This document shows, piece by piece, positions 9,100-19,687 of a stretch of DNA of 64,000 bases. The stretch's first letter is position 1, and every line of letters starts with the position of its first letter. Location: positions 93,359,221 through 93,423,220 of the forward strand of contig CM043956.1 of assembly GCA_014529385.2 (NCBI GenBank). Direction: 5' to 3'. The translations under genes and the position numbers were made by a program. Source of the DNA: Adiantum capillus-veneris. Its lineage: Eukaryota > Streptophyta > Polypodiopsida > Polypodiales > Pteridaceae. The notes under the pieces were generated by a model, which was given only the letters and a program-made list of their open reading frames with translations, ran no database searches and had not been told where the DNA came from.

Positions 9100-12000
9100 T
9101 CATTGTCGTTGTCGCCTTTCTTGGGTGATTTGATGTAGAAACGCATCATAGCGCATAGACTCACTTGCCATTAATGGGCCAAATGTTTTTGACTTGTACA
9201 TGAAGAAGCCCGTGTAAAATGATTCTTCAATGGTTTGGAGATGGTAGCTTGGCAGAAACATCAGCCGTTTGAAATAGTCATACAATACTGGCTCTGTCGG
9301 TGGCCCACTTAGATCATATGACAACTCTGAGATGCTTCTTTCAGTATTCATATACTCTGATGTCCAGCTTTCTGAGAAGACTGTGAGACAGGCCAAAAAT
9401 GTTCGAGCTATCTTACATAGCATCTTGCAGGATAGGTCAGGAGAGCCTCCGAATTCTGCTATGGCGCCCTGCAAGGTTTTCACCATGTAAGAACCGGATA
9501 TTCTCTCTCCCTCTGCTGGCCCTGGCATTACTGGATAATTCAGCCATGTTGGATTTCTGCTCTGTAGTGCTTTATGTTGGCTGTAGGTGTATGTTCGGGG
9601 AGTGGGGCAAAATGTTATGTCATTCCTCAGCTCAAGCGGTGCGCTGACTAAGTGGATCAGGTTATTAGGATGATCCAATAGCCATTGACGCCTCCACTTT
9701 GGCTGGCTGTCCACTATTCTGTTTTGTTGTTCCCTATCCTGTACTTCTCCTTCAAACACTGGCACTTGTTCCTCTTTTTCGAGCTGCCGTTGATGTGTTA
9801 GAGTTTCGTACTTCAGCAGAGCATAGCGTAACATAGGTGCATTCCATTCCTTCCGTAGCTCTACTGCTGTTTTGCCCGATCTGGAAAGCCCTTGTAGCAA
9901 CTCCTTTTCGAGTTGCATAGCCTTGTACCATATCATTTCTGTTTGTTTTTCCATCTGCTCGGCCAGCCTCTGCTCTTCCAATTTCGTGACTGAATCTTCT
10001 TCTGTCTCTTGGTCTTTGGAGCCGGTTTCATCCGTCTGCGTATCTGGTGCCTCTTGTTCATCTGAATCATCCTCGCACTCATCTTGACCCCCATATACTT
10101 CGGCGAGTCTAGCCAAATTCGTTGTTGCTGGCTCCATGTGCACTCGTACCTGTCCTTGGTGCTGCCCTCCACTTTGTAGACTTGCGATTTGTGCAGCCAT
10201 TGTTCTACTATTGATTTGTAGAGCTTGAAATTCCATTTCTTTTTTAGCGGCAGATTCCTCTAACTGTTTTAACCTGATGTGCACGTTTTTATTTTCTTCT
10301 CTGAGTGATTTGGAAACAATGCTTTCCATTTCACTGTCAGGAGCTGGTCCTTGTTGTTGTTCACTTTGCAAGTCTGAAATTTGTCTTTGTAGTTGATCTT
10401 CTGCTCTAAGCGTACTTTCAACAATCATTAAACGCTGTTTTCTTTCCAACTCCAGCTCCCTCTTTAGTGCAGCCACTTCTTCTTCTAGGTGGACTACTGG
10501 TGTTTTTGGTAGCGACGTTTTTTGCTTCTTAGCGCGTTCGATTTCTCTTGCTTGGATATCTGTTACTACTCTCAAATCTTTGACTTCAATTTGTAAGTCA
10601 TCGATGACGACTTGCAAACTTTTGATGGTCTCTAGCGTATCTTGCTTTTCCTTTTCCAACTTTTGGATGTGTTCGCCTCTGTCACTGACATCTTCAAGGA
10701 ATACGTTTATTGTATCTTCACATATGGCATTGAAGTCTTCCGACTCCTGTAAATTGTCTTTGAGAAGATTTACTGTGCCTTTGAGCCCCGATATTTCAGC
10801 ATCTCTGATGAGGATCAACTTTAGAGTGTCCTCCCTTTGCTCTTGCAGTCTCAGAACTTCCTCATCAGTTTTTTGTAGCTTCATTTTGTTGGACCGGTTC
10901 TGATCAACTAACCATTGACTGTGTAGTCTTGTTCGGTTTAGTATTGTCGCCATTGACTGCAAATCTTCATCTATAGTAGCTTCCAGTTCAATTTCTTGAG
11001 AGGAAGAAGCTTTATCTTTAGTCTGATCCACCTCCTTTTGCTTGCCTTTATCACTTTGTGATATGGCTCCAGTGTTTGGGTGTCTATCTGTTCCTTCTTC
11101 TTCTTCTTCCTCTTCTTCCTGTTCACTGGGCGGTGTGTGAACTCCATCATCACGATGTGAGTTTTTTGAATGCGAAGTAGATTCAGCAGATGGGCTAGAT
11201 TGCCTTTCACTTGTATCTGGCCTTGGAGATGGCGGCGGTGTTTCCTGATCACGCGAAGTTGGCCTCAACTGATCTCTCCAAGTTTGGAGATCCTCCTCTT
11301 CTAGTAGCAATTTTGGTTCATCCCTAACATTTCTTTCTTGGATGTACCTCTCGAACCAGTCCAGCTCAAAAGCTGGGTTGTTTCTATTCTTTGTTCTCAG
11401 TGTGAATGTGCTACTAGAAGGTTTCCAAGTGGCGCCTACATCGCCTCGTAGAGATCTTTCTAGAGAAAACCCTTCTAGCATCCTTTCCATTTTTGCTATC
11501 TTCTGCAACCTGGTGTTGTTTTCCATTTCCGGTTTCCGCTTCTTTAGTCGGGCATCTTCCTCTTCAGTTCTTTTTTCTTCTTCCATCTTTTCTTGTGTAC
11601 TTCTTGTCACTCTTTCCAGCTTGTGTCCTCCAATGGTGTTAATAGATGCCGGTACTTTCCTTTGTGGTCTGTCTTCGCTATTTTCCCTTAATACCAGCCA
11701 GTCGTTCTGATGAGGGGCAGGTGGCAACTGATCTGCCGCGCCTATGGCATGGTATATTACTCTGGTTAGGGCTTCTCCTCCAGCAATGTAATTGGGTCTG
11801 TCCTGCCTTAGCTTTGTCATTTCTTCAAACAGATATGACGCGTGATCTATATAGAACTCACGGGTCATTCCCATAGCCCATGTCAGTGGGGTTGAGATGC
11901 TCCCGTGCGGTGTAGTGTATCTTGGCGGCCTTTTGCTGTAGCTCAACAAACAGTGACTGTAGATCTGTGTTAGTTCTCTTACTTCCGGGTTTGCTATGAG

Positions 12001-12526
12001 TTCGAAAGAAGGTAGTTTGGACTTTTGCAAGTAAATTGTGAGGTTTTTCCTTCTTTCTCTCATGTTTGCTCCTTGATCTGACAATTTCAATGCCTCTTTG
12101 ATGATCTCTTTGGTGATCTTCAAAGATCTCTTTGGTGATCTGGATCTCCATCACTTCATTATCCATGCCTGCCACTCTGCAAGTTCCATCTTCTTGGATA
12201 GTCTCTATTAGATGTTGTACCCTCTTGAAATCTATCCCTACTGGTGGTAGTGATACGAAGTTCCACAAGCTGACTTTTTTGAGCCATGACCTTTGCGGTG
12301 ATCTTTTCAAGTAATTCTCTGCCTCCTTGGGAATCATCACTGTATCCACTAAGTTTCTTTTGTCATCCACATATGAACCTTGATATATCTGAAAGGCCGC
12401 AGCCTATTGCACATTTGCAGGTATCCAGGTGGCTGCTGTCTTTAAAGAATTGGGTAGAAGTGCATAGGGTACTGCCCCTTCCGTTGCCAGGTTCTTGCCT
12501 TTTCTTTTTGCCGGAGAAGCCTGCAT
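9100..12526 (-). pseudogene. Element B accessory ORF in env position (coiled-coil, unknown function)
   Basis: I do not recognise the family. The frame starts at ATG 12526-12524 with a basic PAKRKGK segment, five nt after a candidate splice acceptor. An in-frame TAG (12404-12406) and a 22-bp duplication (12103-12141) break it; below that, 1007 codons are open to 9100. Conserved blocks shared with element C: an N-terminal IYQG...MIP segment, an EIQIT...KRPPRYTTPH domain, and a C-terminal domain of about 200 aa with VDSQPKWRR, FCPTPR, WLNYP, SYMVKTL, DLSCKML, FLPS and FYTGFF. Between them lies a fast-evolving, acidic, Glu-rich, strongly heptad-like coiled coil. No signal peptide or membrane anchor is seen, so it is not a typical Env. 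It ends about 50 nt before the PPT. Confidence 0.82.
12103..12141 (-). repeat. 22-bp tandem duplication shifting the element B accessory ORF
   Basis: A 22-nt unit beginning GATCTCTTTGGTGATCT at 12103 is repeated at 12125. The extra 22 nt move the frame by one. The two sides align in different frames to an uninterrupted segment of the element C protein. Confidence 0.85.
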
Positions 12527-15163
12527 TGATCCTGTCATCACAATTATCAGTTAATGCACAAACATAGTACTACTCTCCTAAATTGATTACCACTTAATCA
12601 TGCATCTAGATGAGCCTTCTTAATCCCAAGATTAGTTAAGATAAAATGTTAGCAGATAGACAAGCTCTTCCATTGTGCGACTTTGGCGGCTTCAAATTGA
12701 TGTTGTTGGTGAAGGAGAACAAGTCCAAATGCCTTGAAATTTTGTGTGGTGTATGCTCTCATGGCATGTAAGGTCATTCCATAAGCCAAAGCTCAAAATC
12801 TATCCATTTGCTACTTTTTCTCAGTCTATCACGATAGACTATCATTTTTTTGATCTGGGTCCTTTTTTGCAGTTGTGACTCCACCAATTGGTTTCCCATA
12901 CCTTGCACATGATCTGACCCCATTTCTACCTCAAATGAATGTCAAGTGACCCCTTTTTGGATCAACTCCCATTTTTCCAGATTCCCTTCAAGGAGATCTT
13001 GGTCTATCTCCTTCATTTTGTGTTGTTTTGGGCTCAAACTTAGTGGGTAGTGATCTTGCATCATGTTAAAGACAACTGCTAATTCAAATTTTTGATAAGA
13101 TGGTCCAGTATCCCTCTGCTTGGTCTATCGCGATAGACTGGGACTTAGTGCCAGTTTGTCATTTTTTGGCTTTGTGACCATCTGTCTGCCTTCTCCCAGT
13201 TGATGCAAGGTTTCTTGACCCCTCACATGTAAATTTTACCTTTCTGCCCTTGAGATGTCCTGTTCTGACTATGAGTTGTCTGCATGTCTTTCTCAGCTTG
13301 CCATATGAGTCCATCTTGGCACCAAATTTGGTGTACTGCCTTCATTTGCTTCCCCAAGTCTAGCTTGTAAAAATTTGAAAAGTCTTTCCCCCCAATAATT
13401 GTTGTAGCAAGTCTATCGCGATAGACTGAGTTTTTGGCCAAAAAAGATTTCTCTTGCACTTTGACTTGATATTGGTGGTTAACATTCCTTGTTAGCACCC
13501 CTCGTGAACCCAAAGTCAAAGTTTCCCTTATCTAAGTGTAAGTTCAAGTCTATCGCGATAGACTGGGTACTTTGTCATTTTTACTAGTTTTTTGATGTTA
13601 GTTGACAATCATGGTTTTAATAGGCCCTCCTAGACACACACATCAAATTTTAATCAATTTAGACGAATGTACTCCCTGTTTGCAGCACTTAGCTGGTCCT
13701 GAAGTCGAAGTAGACCACTTAGGTGATGGTCGCGGTTCCTTTTGGTCTTTGTATGATTCCGGCTGTCTTTTACTTCCTTTTGACCTTCCATCCAAGCAGT
13801 CAGTTGTTGTTTTGGTGTTTGAAACACCAAGAACGACCATTTGGACGTCTTTCTGGCCTGTTGCCGGCATTTTCCCTAGTGGAAGAACTTTTTTCCTGAG
13901 TGGACACATTCCATCTCGTAGTTGACCTCCTTTGGATGTTCCTTGTTGAATTTGGTGTAATTTTGTCACTTGGTCGGCCCGTTAGAGTATCGTGACGCTT
14001 TGTGCGGTTTTCGTCAAATAGGGACTTTAGGCTCCGTTTTGACGAACTTTTTCATGGTCTAACCCTTCAGTCGGTTTGTCCAGGTTATTGGCTTGCTGTC
14101 TATGAATTTTGGCTCATTTCCGATCACCTTGCTTTTGTCGCCCTTTTGCAGGTCCTGCTAAATTAGGGTTTTCTGAGCAGATTCCTTCACGCTTTCCGAG
14201 GTCATAGGCTCGATCCCTAAGCTATAAGCATTGTGCCTTTCACTTTTGGTCCCATTTGGTGGCCTCTAGGTCTCCCTAACAACCATTCTACCGTATGTGT
14301 GCACAGGTTGTGATTGTGATGCCGGCGAGGTTTTGCGACTAACTGAAGTAAACAACACTTAGAGTCAGTGTTGACGAGCATACCTCTCATATCTGATGTC
14401 GATCTGGTGAGCGTGCGCGATGGATGAGCTCCTGGAAGTCTCAACTGCTGTAGGGAGCTCTCTCTCTCTCACTAGGAAAATGACTCAAATGAGGGATTTC
14501 TAGCCTAGCCTCTCTATATGTAATCGAGACTCCGACACCAAATTTTCCCATCTTTTACCTGTGGCCATTACTTTTTGCGAGATGCGGTTTAGGCTCAAAA
14601 ATTTCCTGATTTGGATTTCGATTGCTTCAGTTTTACCACTTTTGCAGATTTCTCGAGTTGGAGGTCCCTTCATGACGGTGGTCATTTTGCCCTGTCACCT
14701 TTGCAATCCTTATTTTTTCTGTGTCTTCTTTACCTTGCTTTGATCAGGCGTCTCTTCTTGTGTGTTTCCATCTGGATTACGGATTTTTTTCTATAATTTT
14801 TGCTAGAAAATGGTTAAAATAAAGCAAATAAATCCCAAAATAACCCGAAAATAGAAATTCTAACCTAGAAAAATACCGATGAAAAGCAAAACACTTTGTA
14901 GCTCACTTTTCTCTCGTCTATGTACAATCTCGCTCATTATCGTCAACCTTGGCCTATTTTTTGCTGTTTTTAGACAGTTTTTGGCCAGATTTGACTCTCT
15001 TTATAGTCTATACACATCCCTGGGGGCTCATGAATGATGATTTGGTCCCCAATTACGAGGGCATATTCTTTTTCCCAAAATCACACAGTAAAACGCAAAA
15101 ATGGTTGAAAAATTGCACACAAACATTGCCCTCTAATATATGACATGAGTCCGCGTTGGAATG
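12527..15163 (-). other. Element B non-coding stretch with candidate intron
   Basis: There is no gene in this 2.6 kb. On the minus strand a donor-like GAGAG/GTATGC lies at 14384/14383 and an acceptor-like GACAG/GATCA at 12532/12531, the latter 5 nt before the accessory ORF ATG. Element C has the same pair at equivalent places (GAGAG/GTAGAC and TACAG/GATCC). The enclosed 1.85 kb is AT-rich with T-runs and contains the palindrome array. The intron is an inference from conserved signals. Confidence 0.5.
12823..13564. repeat. Array of AGTCTATCGCGATAGACT palindromes (element B, accessory-ORF intron)
   Basis: Four copies lie at 12823-12840 (one central mismatch), 13122-13139 (first base changed), 13410-13427 and 13547-13564. 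Spacings are 299, 288 and 137 bp. The intervening sequence is diverged and non-coding. The palindrome is far better preserved than its flanks, which suggests a selected dyad binding site or stem. Confidence 0.9.
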
Positions 15164-15177
15164 CCTCCCCCCCTCCT
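15164..15177 (-). promoter_or_regulatory. Element B internal (central) polypurine tract
   Basis: The minus strand reads AGGAGGGGGGGAGG, matching the 3' tract at 9052. It is preceded by GTCGTCCGGGAGGA (15187-15200 on the plus strand as its complement). Element C has the same pair of motifs just after its pol stop codon. It may prime a second plus strand, as central PPTs do in lentiviruses; that role is inferred. Confidence 0.65.
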
Positions 15178-15574
15178 AATTGGAGTCCTCCCGGACGACA
15201 GAGTATCGTCAAGGGTATGTGTTGTACATGGGTTTGAACTCATGCTAATGCAAGCCTTGTAATATAGCCCTATATGCATGTGCAGTCAATGCATGTAGAA
15301 AGAATTTATGCGGTGCAGGAGGAAGGTATAAGCGATGCGCTTATTGGCATTTGTCGTTGAGGTTTCCTGTGGTATCTTGAATTGGCTGGAAGATTTTCTT
15401 TGCAAGTAGTAGTTGTAACTCTGTCGCTCGTTGTTTGATTGTTTTCCACTGGTTTTGAATTGGCGTATGTGGTTCCTTTGAAGTCGATATTGTTGTATCT
15501 GGTGGAACATTCTTTCTTTCTACCTTGATGACTTGTGTCTGATACATCCTTGTAGTTTTTGTTGTGGATTCTGT

Positions 15575-16792
15575 TTATTTCCTCGTGCTGTTTGCATGAT
15601 GTTGCTTGACCTTGACAGTTGTAGATAGCTGCACGATTGTCATCTTTGTCCGCCCTTCTTGTGTTGTTGGCTCGTTTTGAATTGGCAATTTTGGCCGCCA
15701 TACCAATATAGTCCGTTGCGTATTTGACAGATTGACTATGTTTCTTTGAAGTTGGGCTTGTTTTCGGTGTTTTGTCTGTTCTTCTGACTCTTTTTTTATA
15801 GGAATTAGGCTGTCGTGCCTTATCCAAACTTTGTATTTCCGCTTTTGATGTAATTGTGCCTCGGTCAGCTCTGTACGCCGTACCCAAACTTGCCTGGTTC
15901 CCTGAATGGTTGCTGATTTTTGATAAGACGTTGCTGGACTTGTAAACTTTGTTTGTTGTTGGGCATATTTTTGCGGTTGTATTAACATTTGTTTCCTCCT
16001 TGACATGAATTGGTTATATGATAAGAAGGGTTCTGAAAAGTTTTCCTTTCTGAACAGTTCCTCATTCGTATCCAAATCAATGAATACCCTGTTAGCTTTC
16101 ATCCATGACACTGCTAAGATACACGGAGTTGCTGACCTACTTGGTGGCAGTACATGGAATTTTGTAGTGTACGGGTGTGCCTGCATTGTGATTGGTATTA
16201 TAATAGACCACAACGTGGTCACCTCATCACCCGATGCTACTTTCAATTTGTGTGTCTCTGGGATCGTCTTCATTGGTCCAAGTTTCTGAAAGAGCTCAAA
16301 GATGATGACACTCATTTTTGCCCCAGTGTCAAGTAATGCATAGATTTCAACTTGTTTTGTGCCTGCATAAGCTTTTATGTAAGGACTACACCATGTATCT
16401 TCCAAGTCGTCGATGATGCTATCGTCCTGAGCCCTAAGGTCTGTCATGGTCTTTTCTAATTCGTTGCTTTGTATATCTGCTTCGATTGTTTGGGATGTTG
16501 AAAGAGGATATTCGTCAGTCATCATTGGGGTGACCATGTTTATTGTCCTGAGAAACTGCTTTCGTTTAGAAATCCGTTCCTTTGCTGCTTGTTGTGCCTG
16601 GTCCTGAATTCTTTGTTGTTCCTGTCTATAGGTTTTTCCATAATGCAGTTGAAACAACATTTCCGGTGTTAAAGGTAGATGATATTTTTTTAAACGACAC
16701 CCACTAATCCAGTTCGGCATTTCTTTTCCATCTAGTGTCGATAGTTTTACTGCTCCGCTAGACGATATTTCTTGGATCAAATAAGTCCCCAT
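15575..16792 (-). pseudogene. pol: Element B integrase tail plus second retropepsin-like domain
   Basis: The 405-codon frame begins in the integrase C-terminal module (MGTYLIQEI, WISGCR). A lost A in an A-run near 16913 separates it from the upstream integrase frame; element C is continuous through this point. Residues about 148-250 look like a retropepsin: YALLDTGAKMSVI with the catalytic Asp at 155, then a late ILAVSWM segment in the place of the ILGxPWL motif. The tail holds tryptophan-centred basic motifs (RQVWVRR, YKVWIRH, LVWRPK). A normal protease is also present upstream of RT at 20792-21097, so the element encodes two. The true C-terminus between 15200 and 15575 is unclear. Confidence 0.78.
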
Positions 16793-16836
16793 GCCCCTTT
16801 TCTTTAGCTTTTTGGCATGCTGTTTAAGGGTGTATA

Positions 16837-18990
16837 CTAAGACATAGTCGCCCGTTTTAAAGTTCTTGTTCTTGACATGTTTGTCAAAAAACTCTTTCTG
16901 TTGTCTTTTTTTGCATAGATGGCCGCTACAGCATTGAGTCGTAACTCATCTAATTTTTCAAGGTCCTCTAACCGTTCTGAAAGTTCATGCCCCGTCCAGT
17001 CCAATTTTTTTGATACCCTTAGTGTGGGGATTAAAAAGTCAATAGGCAATATTGCATTTAACCCATATACCATATTAAATGGTGTAGCATTGAGTGTTGT
17101 TTTATATGCAACTCGATAGGCCCACAATGCCGAATAGAGCATCTGATCCCAATCTGTTCTTGTTTCACTAACCAGTTTTGTAAGAACCGTGCACAATATT
17201 TTGTTGGTCGCTTCCGCTTGGCCATTGGCTTGTGGATGATAGGGTGCAGATTTGTGATGAATTACCATAAACTCATTTAAGAGATGTTGGATAACTTCAT
17301 TTACAAAGTGTGTCCCTCTATCACTCACCAGCTCGATTGGAAGGCCATAACGTGTAAACACATATTCATATAAGAATTGTGCCGTGGTTCTAGCGTCTGT
17401 TTTCGTTGTGGCTTTTGCTTCCACCCATTTGGTCATGTAGTCCGTGGCCACTATGATATATTGTGCTTGTGAACGATACGCTAGTGGAGTGATAGGACCA
17501 ACAAAGTCCAATCCCAATTTGGCGAATGCTTGAGCACTCATCATTGGTCTTAAAGGCATTTCGTCTCTTTTAATTGGTACCTTAGTGCGTTGACATTCAT
17601 CACACCTTTTCACGAATTCTGTTGCATCTTGAATCATGGTCGGCCACCATATACCTGCAACCATAATGATTTTTACGGTTCTCTCTGCTGAAAAATGACC
17701 ACCTGCTATGCCTGCATGAGTCTGTTCCAATAATGGAAAGTAGTCATTTTCATGAGGAACTAACCTCAGCTGGTCATCAGTTCCTCTTTTGTACAATTGG
17801 TCAACAATGAGGGTATACCTATTCGCTTCAATTTGTAAAGCCTTTTGTCTGGCTTTAGACCAATCTCTTGGCAGCTCCTTATTAGTCAAATAATCCACAA
17901 TAGCATGACTCCATGTGTGTGCTACTGTTACTTGGTATAATGTGGCATAATCCACAGTGGTATTGGATGTGCAAAAGTCGCATTTCTTGATGTAATTTGC
18001 TACATCGCCTGCCATTCCTCGCCAATACACCCCAAGTCTTCTGAATTGTTCATACATCATTTGATTTCCTATATGGAATCCCCCTGTTTGTGTGTGGGTC
18101 TCCTCTAGATACGCTTCGTACTCCTCTGGGCCTATACACAATCTTAGAATCCCATCGTTTCCATGATGGTACATTCTTCCCGCAAGCATTGTGTAGTTTC
18201 GTGCTTGTCTAATGTCTTCTACCGTGTGTTTGTCGTCAAGATTCATTCCATATGTCAGCAACAGAATAATTTGCTTTGACCATTTCGGTACCATCTCTAT
18301 ATTAAATAGGTATGCGTCTGAGAGATCGTCATCTACTCCGGTAGCTTTTTCACCATGTAGTAATCGAGAAAGGTGGTCTGCTCTTTGATGAGTTTTTCCT
18401 TTCTTAACTACTACCGTAAAATCAAACTCCAGCAACACAATGAACCATCTTAAAATCCGTCTCGTGTGGCAAGGTTTGTTTACTAAGTACAAGAGTGCCT
18501 GATGATCCACAAAGAATGTGAATTTGCTCGCGAGTAAGTAATGCCGAAATTTCTTTACAGCATATATCATACCCAATCCTTCTCTTTCAGTGGTAGTATA
18601 ATTCTTTTCTGCACTGTTGAGTTGTCTACTAGCATAACTGATTGGAAAATCCGTCTTTCCCTCATCTGGTTGTGCTAATATACATCCTATTGCAAATGCC
18701 GAAGCATCTACATGTACATGGAAGGTCTTTGACCAATCTGGTGCTTTTAGAATTGGTGCAGATACCAGTGCATCTTTTAGTTTCTGGAATGACTCCTCAC
18801 ATTCATTTGTCCAAATGAAGAGTGTGATTAGACTATACAAGGGTTTTGCGATTACCGCGTACATGTAGATAAAACGTCGGTAGTATCCACAATGTCTTGG
18901 CAATTCTATGATCACCTTTACCTTGTCTTCATCAGTGGTAATTCCATTAGCCGACACTATGTGGCCTAACATTTTACCTTGTCGTACCAT
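16837..18990 (-). CDS. pol: Element B RT thumb, RNase H and integrase with duplicated zinc finger
   Basis: In this 717-codon frame, residues 1-85 are the RT thumb and connection. RNase H follows with VDAS at about 94 and the VDHQ and RADHLSR motifs. Then come two HHCC fingers: H299, H306, C337, C340, and H425, H432, C463, C466, separated by a linker with repeated LYQ/LYKRG segments. The integrase core has D495 (GLDFVG), D557 (SDRGTHF) and E593 (GQAEATN). It ends in a frameshift before the integrase tail. An in-frame TGA at 18997-18999 parts it from the RT palm. No archaeal-type RNase H is present. Confidence 0.9.
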   Translation of the reverse strand: MVRQGKMLGHIVSANGITTDEDKVKVIIELPRHCGYYRRFIYMYAVIAKPLYSLITLFIWTNECEESFQKLKDALVSAPILKAPDWSKTFHVHVDASAFAIGCILAQPDEGKTDFPISYASRQLNSAEKNYTTTEREGLGMIYAVKKFRHYLLASKFTFFVDHQALLYLVNKPCHTRRILRWFIVLLEFDFTVVVKKGKTHQRADHLSRLLHGEKATGVDDDLSDAYLFNIEMVPKWSKQIILLLTYGMNLDDKHTVEDIRQARNYTMLAGRMYHHGNDGILRLCIGPEEYEAYLEETHTQTGGFHIGNQMMYEQFRRLGVYWRGMAGDVANYIKKCDFCTSNTTVDYATLYQVTVAHTWSHAIVDYLTNKELPRDWSKARQKALQIEANRYTLIVDQLYKRGTDDQLRLVPHENDYFPLLEQTHAGIAGGHFSAERTVKIIMVAGIWWPTMIQDATEFVKRCDECQRTKVPIKRDEMPLRPMMSAQAFAKLGLDFVGPITPLAYRSQAQYIIVATDYMTKWVEAKATTKTDARTTAQFLYEYVFTRYGLPIELVSDRGTHFVNEVIQHLLNEFMVIHHKSAPYHPQANGQAEATNKILCTVLTKLVSETRTDWDQMLYSALWAYRVAYKTTLNATPFNMVYGLNAILPIDFLIPTLRVSKKLDWTGHELSERLEDLEKLDELRLNAVAAIYAKKDNRKSFLTNMSRTRTLKRATMS

Positions 18991-18996
18991 GAATAT

Positions 18997-19629
18997 TCAT
19001 TTTTCTGGGTTGAGGCAAATCCTATACGTTCTGCATTTTTCGAATACCGTTCTCAGATGATCTATATGGTCTTCTCTCGATAGAGAATAGACACACAAGT
19101 CATCCATGTAAATATCCAAGAATTTTTGCAAGTATTCTTTATAAGCGTGTGTCATTAATCTCTGAAATGTGGCTGGAGCATTGGTCAAACCAAATGGCAT
19201 TACCCTAAACGCATATATGTCCCATTCTATTGCAAATGCTGTTTTGTATTGATCTTCTAGTTTGACCCCCAATTCGTTATAACCAGAGAATCCGTCCATA
19301 AAGATATAGGCTTGCTTGCATGCCACTCGTTCCAGGACGTGTTCAGTGATAGGAAGAGGGTAGTTGTCTCTTATTGTTGCTACGTTTACCTTCTTGAGAT
19401 TCACACACACTCGTAATTTCCCATTTTTCTTGGGTACCACCACTATCGGGGACACCCAGTCCGTGTGTTCTATCTCATAAATAAATTCAACCTCCATAAG
19501 TTTGTCTATCTCCTCTTTTATCCTTTTGGCGAATGTCTCATTATACGTGTAGGGACGTTGTTTGCTTGGCTTTGCATTAGACTTCAGAGGGATTGAATGT
19601 TCACAAATTTTAGGATCCACTCCCTTCAA
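18997..19629 (-). CDS. pol: Element B reverse transcriptase palm
   Basis: The 210 codons hold, in order, WVSPIVVVPKKNGKLR, NYPLPI, DGFSGYNEL, MPFGLTNAPATFQRL and the active site IYMDDLCVYS with both aspartates intact. The frame stops at a TGA (18997-18999) in the segment LNPEK, where relatives continue. The following frame is in the same phase. Confidence 0.92.
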   Translation of the reverse strand: MKGVDPKICEHSIPLKSNAKPSKQRPYTYNETFAKRIKEEIDKLMEVEFIYEIEHTDWVSPIVVVPKKNGKLRVCVNLKKVNVATIRDNYPLPITEHVLERVACKQAYIFMDGFSGYNELGVKLEDQYKTAFAIEWDIYAFRVMPFGLTNAPATFQRLMTHAYKEYLQKFLDIYMDDLCVYSLSREDHIDHLRTVFEKCRTYRICLNPEK

Positions 19630-19687
19630 ATCTTTTTCTTGGCATTCTTTGGCCCATCGTAGGACTCGTTTGATTTAGGCTCCCTCA

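Noticed and set aside
11342-11710. Plus-strand Ser/Phe-rich frames opposite the accessory ORF
   Set aside because: Shadows of the Glu/Arg-rich coiled coil; the same effect occurs at 55788-56447.
12823-13564. CRISPR-like array (short repeats with spacers)
   Set aside because: The genome is plant-type. The repeat is an 18-bp perfect palindrome, spacing is about 290 bp and there are no cas genes.
15286-15887. 193-codon minus-strand frame
   Set aside because: Overlaps the post-integrase protease frame out of phase; Lys/Thr/Asn-rich composition without motifs. A frameshifted true C-terminus could lie partly here but cannot be shown.
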